The notes beneath the pieces are model-generated. The model did no database searches. It saw only the letters and a list, made by a program, of their open reading frames with translations, and was not told the origin of the DNA. From Alphaproteobacteria bacterium (GTDB lineage Bacteria > Pseudomonadota > Alphaproteobacteria > JAVJRE01): a stretch of DNA of 64,000 bases. Positions 16,381-24,589 of this stretch are shown piece by piece (position 1 is the stretch's first letter; each line of letters begins with the position of its first letter). The position numbers were made by a program, and so were the translations under genes. The stretch spans positions 239,214 to 303,213 of the forward strand of contig JAVJRE010000005.1 of assembly GCA_040218575.1 (NCBI GenBank). Reading direction: 5' to 3'.

Positions 16381-17273
16381 GAGCCGCTGCCCCGCGCCGT
16401 CATCTGTCGGCGCACGGCGCCGAGCTGGTCCAGCGCCGCCGTCACCCCGGGCGGGCCACAGGCCAGGGCGCTCTCGGCGATGACCAGGGTTCGCGCCCGC
16501 TGCAGCAGGCCGACCAGGGCCGGATGGCGCAGCAGCGCGGTAGCCAGCGATGGCGGACCCTCGCGCGCCGCGCCCAGGATGATGAGGTCCGGTGCGGCGT
16601 CCACCAGGGCCTCGATGGACAGCGGGCGCAGGCCATCAACCCCGAGCTCCGCCGCCAGATTGACAAAGCCCGCCGCCTCTATGATGTCGTGGGTCAGGGT
16701 GCCGCTGCCGGCGGTCAGCCCGTTGGCATGATAGGTGATGGCGCGCGGCCGGTCCTGCCGTGGTGCCGCGCCGCGGCCCGCCGCGGCGATCCGCTCCTGC
16801 ACCTGCCGCGCCAGGGCCTGGCCGGCGGCGGGCCGCCGCAGCGCCGCGGCCACCTGCTCGATGTGGCTCATGACATCGTCCAGCGACAGGGCCAGGCCCA
16901 TGCGTTCGACCCGCACGCCGTTATTCTCCAACAGAGCCACCGCCGGCCGCGCGCCGTAAGCGCCGGCGAAAACCAGGTCCGGCTGCAACGGCAGGATCTC
17001 CTCCGCCAGACCGTGGTTGAGCGACACGCCGGCTGCCGCGTCGGCCATGGCGCTCACCGCCGGATCGGCCACCAGAAAACTGAGCGAGGCGATGGCGTCG
17101 CGCGGCGCCAGTTGCAGCAGCAGCTGGTCGGAACAGACGTTCAGCGATACCACCCGCTGCGGAGCTGACGCCGCCGACTGACCCATCGCGTCGGGCATCG
17201 CCGCCAGCACGCCAAGCATCAGCCCCGCCAGCGGGCGGAGGATGCCGGCGAACCGGCGGCGACACCCTGCCAT
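16377..17273 (-). CDS. btuF: Periplasmic vitamin B12-binding protein
   Basis: 298 residues starting two bases after the btuB stop. An N-terminal signal peptide ends near AMPDAMGQSAASA. The mature part is a class III (TroA/BtuF-type) solute-binding protein: RVVSLNVCSDQLLLQLAPRD at the start of lobe 1, LAEEILPLQPDLVFAG, and in lobe 2 LSIEALVDAAPDLIILG. The gene order receptor-binding protein-permease-ATPase is that of the FecB/C/D type uptake systems. Cobalamin as the ligand is inferred from the upstream riboswitch. Confidence 0.9.
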   Translation of the reverse strand: MAGCRRRFAGILRPLAGLMLGVLAAMPDAMGQSAASAPQRVVSLNVCSDQLLLQLAPRDAIASLSFLVADPAVSAMADAAAGVSLNHGLAEEILPLQPDLVFAGAYGARPAVALLENNGVRVERMGLALSLDDVMSHIEQVAAALRRPAAGQALARQVQERIAAAGRGAAPRQDRPRAITYHANGLTAGSGTLTHDIIEAAGFVNLAAELGVDGLRPLSIEALVDAAPDLIILGAAREGPPSLATALLRHPALVGLLQRARTLVIAESALACGPPGVTAALDQLGAVRRQMTARGSGS

Positions 17274-17275
17274 GG

Positions 17276-19360
17276 CTAGAACCGCACCCCGAACCGGGCG
17301 AGCACCGTCCGCTCCGGCATGGGATAGGCGTTGTAGGTGCCGAAGGTGGAGGCGCTGGCCACCCCGTAGGTCACATACTCCTCCTCGAACAGGTTGTTGA
17401 CGATACCCTCCCAGTAGAAGCCGCCATACTCGCCGCCAAGGCGAAGATCGACCACCGAATAGGCCGGAATCATCGGCTGAAAATTGGCCGCGTCATTGTC
17501 CAGCCGTTTTTCGCCCACATAGCTCGCCACAACCGTGGCCGACAGCCATTCGGCATGCTGCCAGGTCAGGGCCGAACTGCCGGTCCACCTGGCGACCAGC
17601 GGCACGTCATTGCCCTCGTTGGCGCCGGAACGGAACACCGCGCGGGTGTAGGCGCCGTTCAGGCTGAGCGACAGGTCATGGGCCACAGGCACGGTGTATT
17701 GCGCCTCGACCCCGTAGCGCCGTGTCGGGTCCAGGTTGCGGTTGATGAAGTTGACCGGATCGAAGGCGATCTCGTCTTCCAGATCCATGACATAGGCGCT
17801 GGTCACCAACATGCCGCCGGCGATGCCGGACCGCACACCGGCCTCCACGTCATAGCTGGTCTGAGTTTCAAGATTGAACGTCGCACCGCCGGTGCCGATT
17901 CGCTCATCGATCGTGGGCGAGCGAAAGCTGCGCGCGGCGCGTGCGAACACGCCGAGCCCGGCGGTCAGCTGATGCTCTACGCCGACACTGGCCGCCAGTT
18001 CGGTTTCCGACTTGTCAAGCAGCGCCAGATTGGTGTGCGAAAAGGCCGAATAGCCGGGCGCCGTGGTGTCAAGCACGTCGTCGGCCACGGTGTTGATCTG
18101 CTGTACCCGGCCGCCAGCATGCGCCGTGGTGTCGCCGCTGACGGTGATGGTCGTCTGACCATAGAGCGCGACACTCCGCTGCCGCGCATCGTAGCGCTTG
18201 ATCGGCGGGTCGCCCAGATGGTTTTTCCGGTCGGAATTGTAGTCGGCGTAATAGAGGTCGACGCCGACAGTGGATGACGATGGCAAAGTCCCGAAATCGC
18301 CCGCGAGATTGACCCGCGGCGTCAGCGACCAGGTGGTCAGGTCGGTGTCCACGTGGGAATCGAACGCCGCGCCGAAGGCGGAAATAAAGACCGCGTCCTG
18401 ATCCTTGCGGCGGACACCACCATCGACGATCAGGTCGGCGCCCGGCGCGACGGCCCAGGTGCCGCCCAGCGTGCCGGACAGGCCGTTCTGCAGGGCATAA
18501 TCGAAGGGTGTCGTCGCGCCAGTGCGGTCACTTGCGAGCAGGTTCGAGGTCAGCGTCACCCGCCGAACGCCGGGCAGGCGCAGGGTCTGATCATCGGCTG
18601 AGACGCTGGCATAGAGCTCGCCGTCGCCAAAATCATGGCGCACTTCGAACACGCCGTTCCGCTGGTCGAAATCGTTATTGTCGCGATAGCCGTCGCTGGA
18701 CTGGGTGTTGGTGAAAAAGCTCACCGCCGTGTCGCCATAGTGCTGCACGGTCGAAACCGCCGCCTCGTCATGATTGAGGGTGCCGAGCCCTACCGACATA
18801 TCCACCATCGGTTCCACCGTCAGTGGCGAGTGGGTGATGATGTTGATGACCCCACCGACCGCGCCATCGCCATAGAGCACGGCGCCGGAATTGCCGCGGA
18901 TCACCTCGATACGTGAGATGGCGTCCAGCGGAATGTTCGACCAGTCGATGGCCGCAACGTCTATGTCGTTGAGCCGCCGGCCATTGATCAGGACGAGCGT
19001 GTTGGACACCGCCGTGGCGCCGAAGCCGCGAATGTCCACGGTGGAGCGCGCACTGCCCACCCCGCCATACAGATCGCGCACCTGGATACCGGCATAATAG
19101 CTCAGCACTCCGGGCACGGTGCTGGCCGGAGCGGCCTCTATGTCCGCCGCCGTGATGATGGTGGTGGACGTGCCGGCAGCGCCGGACTCAATACGGCTGC
19201 CGGTGACGATGACGGCCCCGTCCTCGTCCTGGTCATTGCTCTTTGCGATGCCCGGCCCGGCAAGCACAGCGGCCAGCATCAGGGCGGCGAACCCCGCACC
19301 AGCCAAACGCGTCCGTCGAAAGGCAAGGCGCTCAACAGCGCGTATACGGCTTTTCCTCAT
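17276..19360 (-). CDS. btuB: TonB-dependent outer-membrane receptor, vitamin B12 (BtuB-like)
   Basis: 694 residues from ATG 19360, with GGGGAGA about nine bases upstream. An in-frame ATG at 19444 would add 28 residues before the signal peptide, which is FAALMLAAVLAGPGIA. A TonB-box-like DGAVIVTGSRI follows. The plug domain contains VPGVLSYYAGIQVRD, then DIRGFGATAVSNTLVLINGRR and IEVIRGNSGAVLYGDGAVGG. The rest is a 22-strand barrel ending in the required C-terminal Phe (ARFGVRF). It imports cobalamin across the outer membrane. It is the first gene after the cobalamin riboswitch, which is the best evidence for the substrate. Confidence 0.93.
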   Translation of the reverse strand: MRKSRIRAVERLAFRRTRLAGAGFAALMLAAVLAGPGIAKSNDQDEDGAVIVTGSRIESGAAGTSTTIITAADIEAAPASTVPGVLSYYAGIQVRDLYGGVGSARSTVDIRGFGATAVSNTLVLINGRRLNDIDVAAIDWSNIPLDAISRIEVIRGNSGAVLYGDGAVGGVINIITHSPLTVEPMVDMSVGLGTLNHDEAAVSTVQHYGDTAVSFFTNTQSSDGYRDNNDFDQRNGVFEVRHDFGDGELYASVSADDQTLRLPGVRRVTLTSNLLASDRTGATTPFDYALQNGLSGTLGGTWAVAPGADLIVDGGVRRKDQDAVFISAFGAAFDSHVDTDLTTWSLTPRVNLAGDFGTLPSSSTVGVDLYYADYNSDRKNHLGDPPIKRYDARQRSVALYGQTTITVSGDTTAHAGGRVQQINTVADDVLDTTAPGYSAFSHTNLALLDKSETELAASVGVEHQLTAGLGVFARAARSFRSPTIDERIGTGGATFNLETQTSYDVEAGVRSGIAGGMLVTSAYVMDLEDEIAFDPVNFINRNLDPTRRYGVEAQYTVPVAHDLSLSLNGAYTRAVFRSGANEGNDVPLVARWTGSSALTWQHAEWLSATVVASYVGEKRLDNDAANFQPMIPAYSVVDLRLGGEYGGFYWEGIVNNLFEEEYVTYGVASASTFGTYNAYPMPERTVLARFGVRF

Positions 19361-19454
19361 GTCTGTGGTCTCCCCAGGCGGTTGCTGCACGATGCCGCAG
19401 GGGAATCCCGACAGACGGAGTCTGGCTGTGAATTGACATTGCACAGGTCATGAC

Positions 19455-19551
19455 GTCACCCGACCGGTTTCCACCAACGGCGCACTCGTTCGTGCGTCAC
19501 CGCGAACGGAGTTCCGGACCATCGACAATCCCCGATCGACGGTTGGGTGAC
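19455..19551 (-). other. Long-range inverted repeat in the btuB leader (possible expression platform)
   Basis: Read on the minus strand, GTCACCC(aa)CCG at 19551-19542 can pair with CGG(tc)GGGTGAC at 19464-19455. This gives a seven-base stem plus three pairs across an internal loop. It lies directly downstream of the riboswitch aptamer and about 95 bases before the btuB start. It could be part of the switch that hides or exposes the start region. No terminator-type T-run is seen, which favours control of translation or of Rho access. Confidence 0.4.
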
Positions 19552-19557
19552 GCTGGT

Positions 19558-19722
19558 GGGGCAGGTCTCCTGGCTTGCGGTTCACCGCCCGACGCCATGC
19601 CTTCCCAGACCCTTGGGTCCAGTGGTCACTCTGGCGCAGGCTCACCGCTTACAGTTGCGGGGGCAGCCACGGAATTGCCCGGTTGAGCCGGGCGCACCGT
19701 ATTCCCTCTTGTCGTTCCGCCC
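19558..19722 (-). promoter_or_regulatory. Cobalamin (vitamin B12) riboswitch
   Basis: Read on the minus strand, the conserved parts of the aptamer appear in order. First comes gagggaatacggtgcg (19708-19693), then ccgtggctgcccccgcaactgtaa (about 19674-19651; the CCCGCAACTGTAA core), the gcc-t-gcgcc region, and ccactggaccc...gggtctgggaaggc (about 19624-19598). Then cggtgaaccg and finally gccaggagacctgcc (19574-19560), the B12-box. This is the standard AdoCbl riboswitch consensus. It lies about 200 bases upstream of btuB on the same strand and should lower btuB-btuF-btuC-btuD-tonB expression when cobalamin is plentiful. Exact ends are approximate. Confidence 0.95.
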
Positions 19723-19752
19723 CCGAAGGGGCCGAAACCACCACCAGGCGGG

Positions 19753-19782
19753 AGTATCGGTCTGCCCCTGCCGCCATGTCAA
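19753..19782 (-). promoter_or_regulatory. Sigma-70-type promoter for the riboswitch/btu operon
   Basis: On the minus strand a perfect TTGACA (complement of 19777-19782) and GATACT (complement of 19753-19758, four of six to TATAAT) are 18 bases apart. Transcription would start near 19746, some 25-40 bases before the first conserved riboswitch element, which is where a promoter should be. The rest of the 571-bp region to the divergent gene at 19933 shows nothing else I can name. Confidence 0.65.
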
Positions 19783-19932
19783 CGCGCGGCCGGAGCGCCC
19801 CAACCCCGTGCCGGCCGTGCGCCGGCCCTGTACCGGCCCGGCGCCACCTGATGCCGCCTCGCGCTGGCGTGACAGGCGGCGTCTGCGCCGGGAGGTAGGC
19901 AGCCCGCCCCGGGCCGCGTAATCTCTGCCGCC

Positions 19933-21039
19933 ATGCGCCTTCTGCGGCAATCCGCCCTCCTTTCCCTCATTGTCATTGTCTCCGTCGCCGGCTGGTATGT
20001 GCTCAACCGTGAGCCGGCCGGCGAGGAAGGCGGCAGACGGGAATCACCGCCAGTGCCGGTGGTCGCGGTGGCCGCCCGGCTCGGCCCGATCACCGACCGT
20101 ATCGAATCGGTCGGCACGGCGCGGGCGGCCGAGTCCGTTATCATCACGGTGCGCCAGCGCGGCACCATAGACACCATCGCCTTCACGCCCGGCGCCGATG
20201 TTGCCGCCGGCGATGTGCTGGCCTCGCTGGAGGCGACGGTGGAACAGGCCGAACGGGACGAAGTGCGGGCCCAGCGGGACGAGTTGCAGCGTGGCCTCGA
20301 CCGGGCGGTATCTCTGGCCCAGCGGGGCACCGTGCCGCAGGCCCGTGTGGACGAGCTGCGCGATCAGGTGCGGGCCGCCGATGCACGCCTCGCCGCGTCC
20401 CAGGCGCGTCTCGCCGAATACACCATCCGCGCGCCCTTCGCCGGTCGTGTGGGCTTGCGCCAGGTCAGCCCCGGCGCCCAGGTGGAGCCCGGCACACCCA
20501 TCACCACCCTGGACGATACCGACCCCATCCTGATCGAGTTTTCCGTGCCGGAGATTGCCATCGGCGCGCTGGTCCCTGGCCTGCCGGTGGTCGCGCTGAC
20601 GCCGGCCTGGCCCGATCACATCTTTATCGGCCAGCTCGATGAGATCGACACCCGGGTTGACCCGGTCAGCCGCTCCGTCGCCGTCCGCGCAACCTTTCCC
20701 AACACCGAAGAGCGCCTGCGTCCCGGCATGTTTCTCACGGTCCAGCTTGAAACCGGCGTCCAGCGCGATGCCATTCTGGTGCCGGAAGAAGCGGTCCTGC
20801 CCCAGGGCGTTCGCCAGTTCGTCTATGTGGTGAGCGACGGCAAGGCCATCCGTACGGAGGTGACTCTGGGCCGGCGCGAACCCGGCATCGTGCAGGTGGA
20901 GGCCGGACTGTCGCCCGGCGAGCTGGTCGTCGTTGAAGGCCTGCAGAAAGTGCGCGACGGGCGGGCGGTGGTCCTGCAGGAGGCCACCGGCAGTGGCGGC
21001 GCGACAAGCGCCGACGGGACCGGCGAGGGTGGTGCGTGA
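19933..21039 (+). CDS. RND efflux periplasmic adaptor (membrane fusion protein)
   Basis: 368 residues from ATG 19933, with an N-terminal membrane anchor (LLSLIVIVSVAGWYVLN). Layout follows the HlyD/MexA family. The first lipoyl half (RQRGTIDTIAFTPGADVAAGDVLASLE) is followed by a short coiled-coil hairpin (about residues 100-155, EQAERDEVRAQRDELQRGLD). Then come the second lipoyl half (IRAPFAGRVGLRQVSPGAQV) and beta-barrel and membrane-proximal domains. It bridges the inner-membrane pump encoded next to an outer-membrane channel that is not in this window. Its stop shares a base with the start of the pump gene. Confidence 0.93.
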   Translation: MRLLRQSALLSLIVIVSVAGWYVLNREPAGEEGGRRESPPVPVVAVAARLGPITDRIESVGTARAAESVIITVRQRGTIDTIAFTPGADVAAGDVLASLEATVEQAERDEVRAQRDELQRGLDRAVSLAQRGTVPQARVDELRDQVRAADARLAASQARLAEYTIRAPFAGRVGLRQVSPGAQVEPGTPITTLDDTDPILIEFSVPEIAIGALVPGLPVVALTPAWPDHIFIGQLDEIDTRVDPVSRSVAVRATFPNTEERLRPGMFLTVQLETGVQRDAILVPEEAVLPQGVRQFVYVVSDGKAIRTEVTLGRREPGIVQVEAGLSPGELVVVEGLQKVRDGRAVVLQEATGSGGATSADGTGEGGA

Positions 21040-24000
21040 TGCTGTCCGACATCGCCATCCGACGGCCGGTGCTGGCCATCACCATCAACCTGATTCTGGT
21101 GGTGGTTGGTCTGGCCGCGCTGTCACGCCTGTCGGTGCGTGAGCTGCCCGACATTGACCCGCCCAATATAAGCATTGCCGTCACCTATCCCGGCGCTTCC
21201 TCGCCGGTGGTGGAAAGCCAGGTAACGGAACCTGTGGAAGAATCCGTCTCGGGCATTGCCGGCATCACGCGCATCACCTCCTGGACGCGTGATGAACAGG
21301 CCAGTGTGCGTCTGGAATTCGCTCTTGGTCATGACCTGGAGGCGGCGGCCAATGACGTGCGCGACCGCGTCTCGCGGGTCGTGTCGTCTCTGCCGGAGGG
21401 GGCCGGGACGCCGCGTATCGCCAAGGCTGATTCCGACGCCAATGCCATGCTCTACATGTCCCTGTCGAGCCCCAGGCGGGACAACCGGGCGCTGACCGAC
21501 CTGGCCGAACGCTTCGTGGTTGACCGTCTGTCGGCGGTGCCCGGCGTCGCCTCGGTCTCTATCGGCGGCGATCAGCGGCTGGCCATGCGGGTCTGGCTTG
21601 ATCGCCAGGCCATGGCGGCGCGCCAGATCACCGTTGCCGACATCGAACAGGCGCTCAGGCGCGGCAATGTGGAGCTGCCGGCGGGCCGCCTGGAAAGCCA
21701 GGCTCGTGAGTTCGCCGTGCGGACGGACGTACGCCTGCGCGGAGCCGAGGATTTCGCCAATCTGGTGATCCGCGACGAAGGCAGCACCCAGTTGCGCCTG
21801 GGTGACGTGGCGCAGGTGGAACTGGGCGCCTATGAGCTGCGCAGTGAAACCCGCATCAACGGCGCTACGGCCATCGGCCTCGGTGTCGTCCGCCAGTCCG
21901 GCGCCAATGCGCTTGCGGTGTCGGACGGCATTCAGCGCGAGGTGGAAGAGATCCGCCAGACCCTGCCGGACGATGTGATCGTCCGCATCGGCTATGATGA
22001 ATCCGTCTTTGTCCGGTCGTCCATCAATGAGGTGGTGCGTGCGCTGCTGGTGGCGCTGGCGCTGGTGGTCGCGGTCATCTTCATATTCCTGCGCTCGCTG
22101 CGCGCCACCTTGATCCCGGCCGTGGCGATTCCCGTCTCGATCATCGCCACCCTGCCGGTGCTGGCGGCGCTTGGCTTCTCCATCAATGTGCTGACACTGC
22201 TGGCGCTGGTTCTGGCCATCGGCCTGGTGGTGGACGATGCCATCGTCGTTCTGGAGAACATCCACCGCCGGGTAGAGGATGGCGAAGCGCCACTGCTTGG
22301 CGCACAGCGCGGCGCGCGGCAGATCACCTTCGCTGTCATTTCAACCACGCTGGTTCTGGTGGCGGTGTTCGTCCCCATCTCCTTCATGCAAGGGGCGACG
22401 GGACGTCTCTTTACCGAGTTCGGCATCGCCATGGCGGCGGCGGTGGTCTTTTCCTCATTCGTCGCCCTGACCCTGACGCCGATGATGGCCTCGCGCCTGC
22501 TGGCAGCCGGCGGTGGCGGGCGGGCCGATGCCGGCCAGCGCGCCTTCCGGGGCATTGCCCGCGCCTATGGCCGGAGCGTGGAGTTCGCGCTTGGTCAGCC
22601 GGTTATCGTCATCGGCATCGCCGTGCTGATTTCCGCCCTGGCGGTCAGTCTGTTTCAGAATATCGACCGTGATTTCGCACCCAGCGAAGACCGCGGCGTC
22701 TTCTTCGTCAGCATCAATGCGCCCGAAGGCTCCAGCCTGGATTATACGCGGCGCCAGGTGGCGGCGGCCGAAGCGATCCTTACACCGCTGGTGGACAGAG
22801 GCGATGTGGAGTCCGTCTATACCCTTCTTGCGCCATCCTTCTCTGGCCCGTCACAGGTCAATCGCGCCTTCATCGTCCTGCGCCTGAACGACTGGGGCAG
22901 CGGGCGGGCCAGCCAGCAGGATCTGATCGCGGAAGTGCGCCCGCAGCTCAGCGCCCTGCCGGGTATGCGCGCCTTTGTCTTTCCGCCACGCACCCTGGGC
23001 CAGCGCGCGCCCAGCGATTCGCTGGAAATGGTTCTGGGCGGCGCCGATACGCTGACGCTGCAGGACTGGTCGGAGCGGCTCATCGCCCGCATCGAGTCAG
23101 ATACTGGCGGCATCACCGGGCTCAGCACCAACTGGGCCGAGGGCAAGCCGGAAATCCGCCTCAGGGTCGACCGCCGACGCGCCGCCGATCTCGGTGTTGA
23201 CCTGGCGGAGATCGGCCGCACCCTGGAAGTGATGATCGGCGGCCGCGCCATCACCCGTTTCCCCGACCGTGGTCAGGAATATGATGTGCTGTTGCAGGCG
23301 GCCGGCGTCGACCGCCAGCGGCCATCGGACCTGGCCAACATCTTCGTGCGTTCCGCCACCACCGGCCAACTGGTGCCGCTGGCCAGCGTCATTTCCCTGG
23401 AAGAAGGCTCCAGCACGCTTTGGCTTCGACGGACCGACGGTACGCCGTCCATAACCCTGTCCGGCCCGCTGGCCGAGGGGGTGTCCATTGCCGAGGGAAT
23501 CGAGGAAGCCCGCGATCTGGTGCGCGAGGTGCTACCGCCTGAAGCCCAGCTGAGCTTTGACGGCAAGGCGCGCGCTTTCCTTGATGAAAACCGCTCCATA
23601 CTCATCACTTTCGCCCTCGCGGTGCTGATCGTCTTTCTGGTTCTGGCCGGCCAGTTCGAAAGCTTCGTCCACCCGCTGATCATCATGCTGACCGTGCCGC
23701 TGGCGGTGACCGGTGGCCTGCTGGGCCTGACCGCCTTCGGTGTCGGCCTCAATGTGTTCAGTCAGATCGGCATGATCCTGCTGGTCGGATTGATGGCCAA
23801 GAATGGCATTCTGATGGTGGAGTTCGCCAATCAGTTGCGGGCATCCGGCGCCAGTGTGCGAAGCGCCATCCGCCAGGCGGCGGAAATTCGCCTGCGCCCC
23901 ATCGTCATGACCACATTGTCGACCATGCTGGGGGCGGTGCCGCTGGTTCTGTCCGGTGGTGCCGGATCGGAGGGCCGCGCCGCTCTGGCCATCGTCGTGC

Positions 24001-24146
24001 TGGCGGGCGTCGGCTTTGCGACGGTCCTCACCCTCTATGTCATTCCGGTTCTGTATAATTGCCTGGCCCGATTCAGCAAGCCGGCCAACGCCGTAACCGA
24101 GCGGTTGGCGCGCCTCGAGCTGGAGCATCCGGCAGCCGGCGAATGA
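21039..24146 (+). CDS. RND efflux pump, inner-membrane transporter (AcrB/MexB-like)
   Basis: 1035 residues from ATG 21039 (a GTG directly before it is also possible). This is a typical hydrophobe/amphiphile efflux pump: TM1 at the N-terminus (RRPVLAITINLILVVVGLAAL) and a large periplasmic loop beginning RELPDIDPPNISIAVTYPGAS. The TM4 proton-relay signature is LALVLAIGLVVDDAIVVLEN with the paired Asp residues. The second half repeats the layout and has GLMAKNGILMVEFANQLR in TM10. It works with the adaptor encoded upstream to expel lipophilic compounds; the substrate is not predictable. The stop overlaps the HIT gene by four bases. Confidence 0.95.
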   Translation: MLSDIAIRRPVLAITINLILVVVGLAALSRLSVRELPDIDPPNISIAVTYPGASSPVVESQVTEPVEESVSGIAGITRITSWTRDEQASVRLEFALGHDLEAAANDVRDRVSRVVSSLPEGAGTPRIAKADSDANAMLYMSLSSPRRDNRALTDLAERFVVDRLSAVPGVASVSIGGDQRLAMRVWLDRQAMAARQITVADIEQALRRGNVELPAGRLESQAREFAVRTDVRLRGAEDFANLVIRDEGSTQLRLGDVAQVELGAYELRSETRINGATAIGLGVVRQSGANALAVSDGIQREVEEIRQTLPDDVIVRIGYDESVFVRSSINEVVRALLVALALVVAVIFIFLRSLRATLIPAVAIPVSIIATLPVLAALGFSINVLTLLALVLAIGLVVDDAIVVLENIHRRVEDGEAPLLGAQRGARQITFAVISTTLVLVAVFVPISFMQGATGRLFTEFGIAMAAAVVFSSFVALTLTPMMASRLLAAGGGGRADAGQRAFRGIARAYGRSVEFALGQPVIVIGIAVLISALAVSLFQNIDRDFAPSEDRGVFFVSINAPEGSSLDYTRRQVAAAEAILTPLVDRGDVESVYTLLAPSFSGPSQVNRAFIVLRLNDWGSGRASQQDLIAEVRPQLSALPGMRAFVFPPRTLGQRAPSDSLEMVLGGADTLTLQDWSERLIARIESDTGGITGLSTNWAEGKPEIRLRVDRRRAADLGVDLAEIGRTLEVMIGGRAITRFPDRGQEYDVLLQAAGVDRQRPSDLANIFVRSATTGQLVPLASVISLEEGSSTLWLRRTDGTPSITLSGPLAEGVSIAEGIEEARDLVREVLPPEAQLSFDGKARAFLDENRSILITFALAVLIVFLVLAGQFESFVHPLIIMLTVPLAVTGGLLGLTAFGVGLNVFSQIGMILLVGLMAKNGILMVEFANQLRASGASVRSAIRQAAEIRLRPIVMTTLSTMLGAVPLVLSGGAGSEGRAALAIVVLAGVGFATVLTLYVIPVLYNCLARFSKPANAVTERLARLELEHPAAGE

Positions 24147-24556
24147 GTAGTTTCATCCTGCATGACGCTCTGGCCCGTCTGACGCTGGTCGCCGACTGGC
24201 CGCTCAATCTCATCCTGCTGGAAAATGACAGACGCTTTCCATGGCTGGTCATGGTGCCGAAACGAACGGAATTGCGGGATCTGCACGATCTGACGCCGGC
24301 CGACCGCCATGTCTGCATGACGGAGGTCTGCGCTGCTTCGGCCGCCCTTCTGGCCGGGTTCGGCGCCCGCAAGATGAATGTGGCGGCGCTGGGCAATCAG
24401 GTGCCGCAGCTACACATCCACGTCATTGCCCGCTGGCCGTCCGACGCCGCCTGGCCGGGTCCGGTGTGGCTGGCCGGGCCGGCGGAACCCTATGACGATG
24501 CGGGCCGCGCCGCCCGCGTGGCCGAGATGCAGACCATGCTGGCCGACGCTCTCTGA
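24143..24556 (+). CDS. HIT domain protein
   Basis: 137 residues, ATGA-coupled to the RND pump gene. It is a small nucleotide hydrolase or transferase of the histidine-triad superfamily. The active-site strand reads QLHIHVIARW, i.e. H-x-H with Ile in place of the third His. That variant is common in an alphaproteobacterial HIT subgroup (followed by SDAAWPGPVW), so it is not by itself evidence of inactivity. The N-terminal DWPLNLILLENDRRFPWLVMVP strand pattern fits the fold. The link to an efflux pump is probably transcriptional only. Confidence 0.88.
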   Translation: MSSFILHDALARLTLVADWPLNLILLENDRRFPWLVMVPKRTELRDLHDLTPADRHVCMTEVCAASAALLAGFGARKMNVAALGNQVPQLHIHVIARWPSDAAWPGPVWLAGPAEPYDDAGRAARVAEMQTMLADAL

Positions 24557-24589
24557 GTCATCGCCGCCCGGTTGCGGCCTACCAGCGGC

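Noticed and set aside
14561-17273. Heme or siderophore uptake (hmuTUV-like) instead of B12
   Set aside because: The ABC components alone would allow it, but the operon is led by a clear cobalamin riboswitch. No heme-degrading or heme-binding gene is present.
24143-24556. HIT protein with Ile instead of the third catalytic-triad His
   Set aside because: This variant with the following SDAAWPGPVW is the normal form of an alphaproteobacterial HIT subgroup, so it is not evidence of decay.
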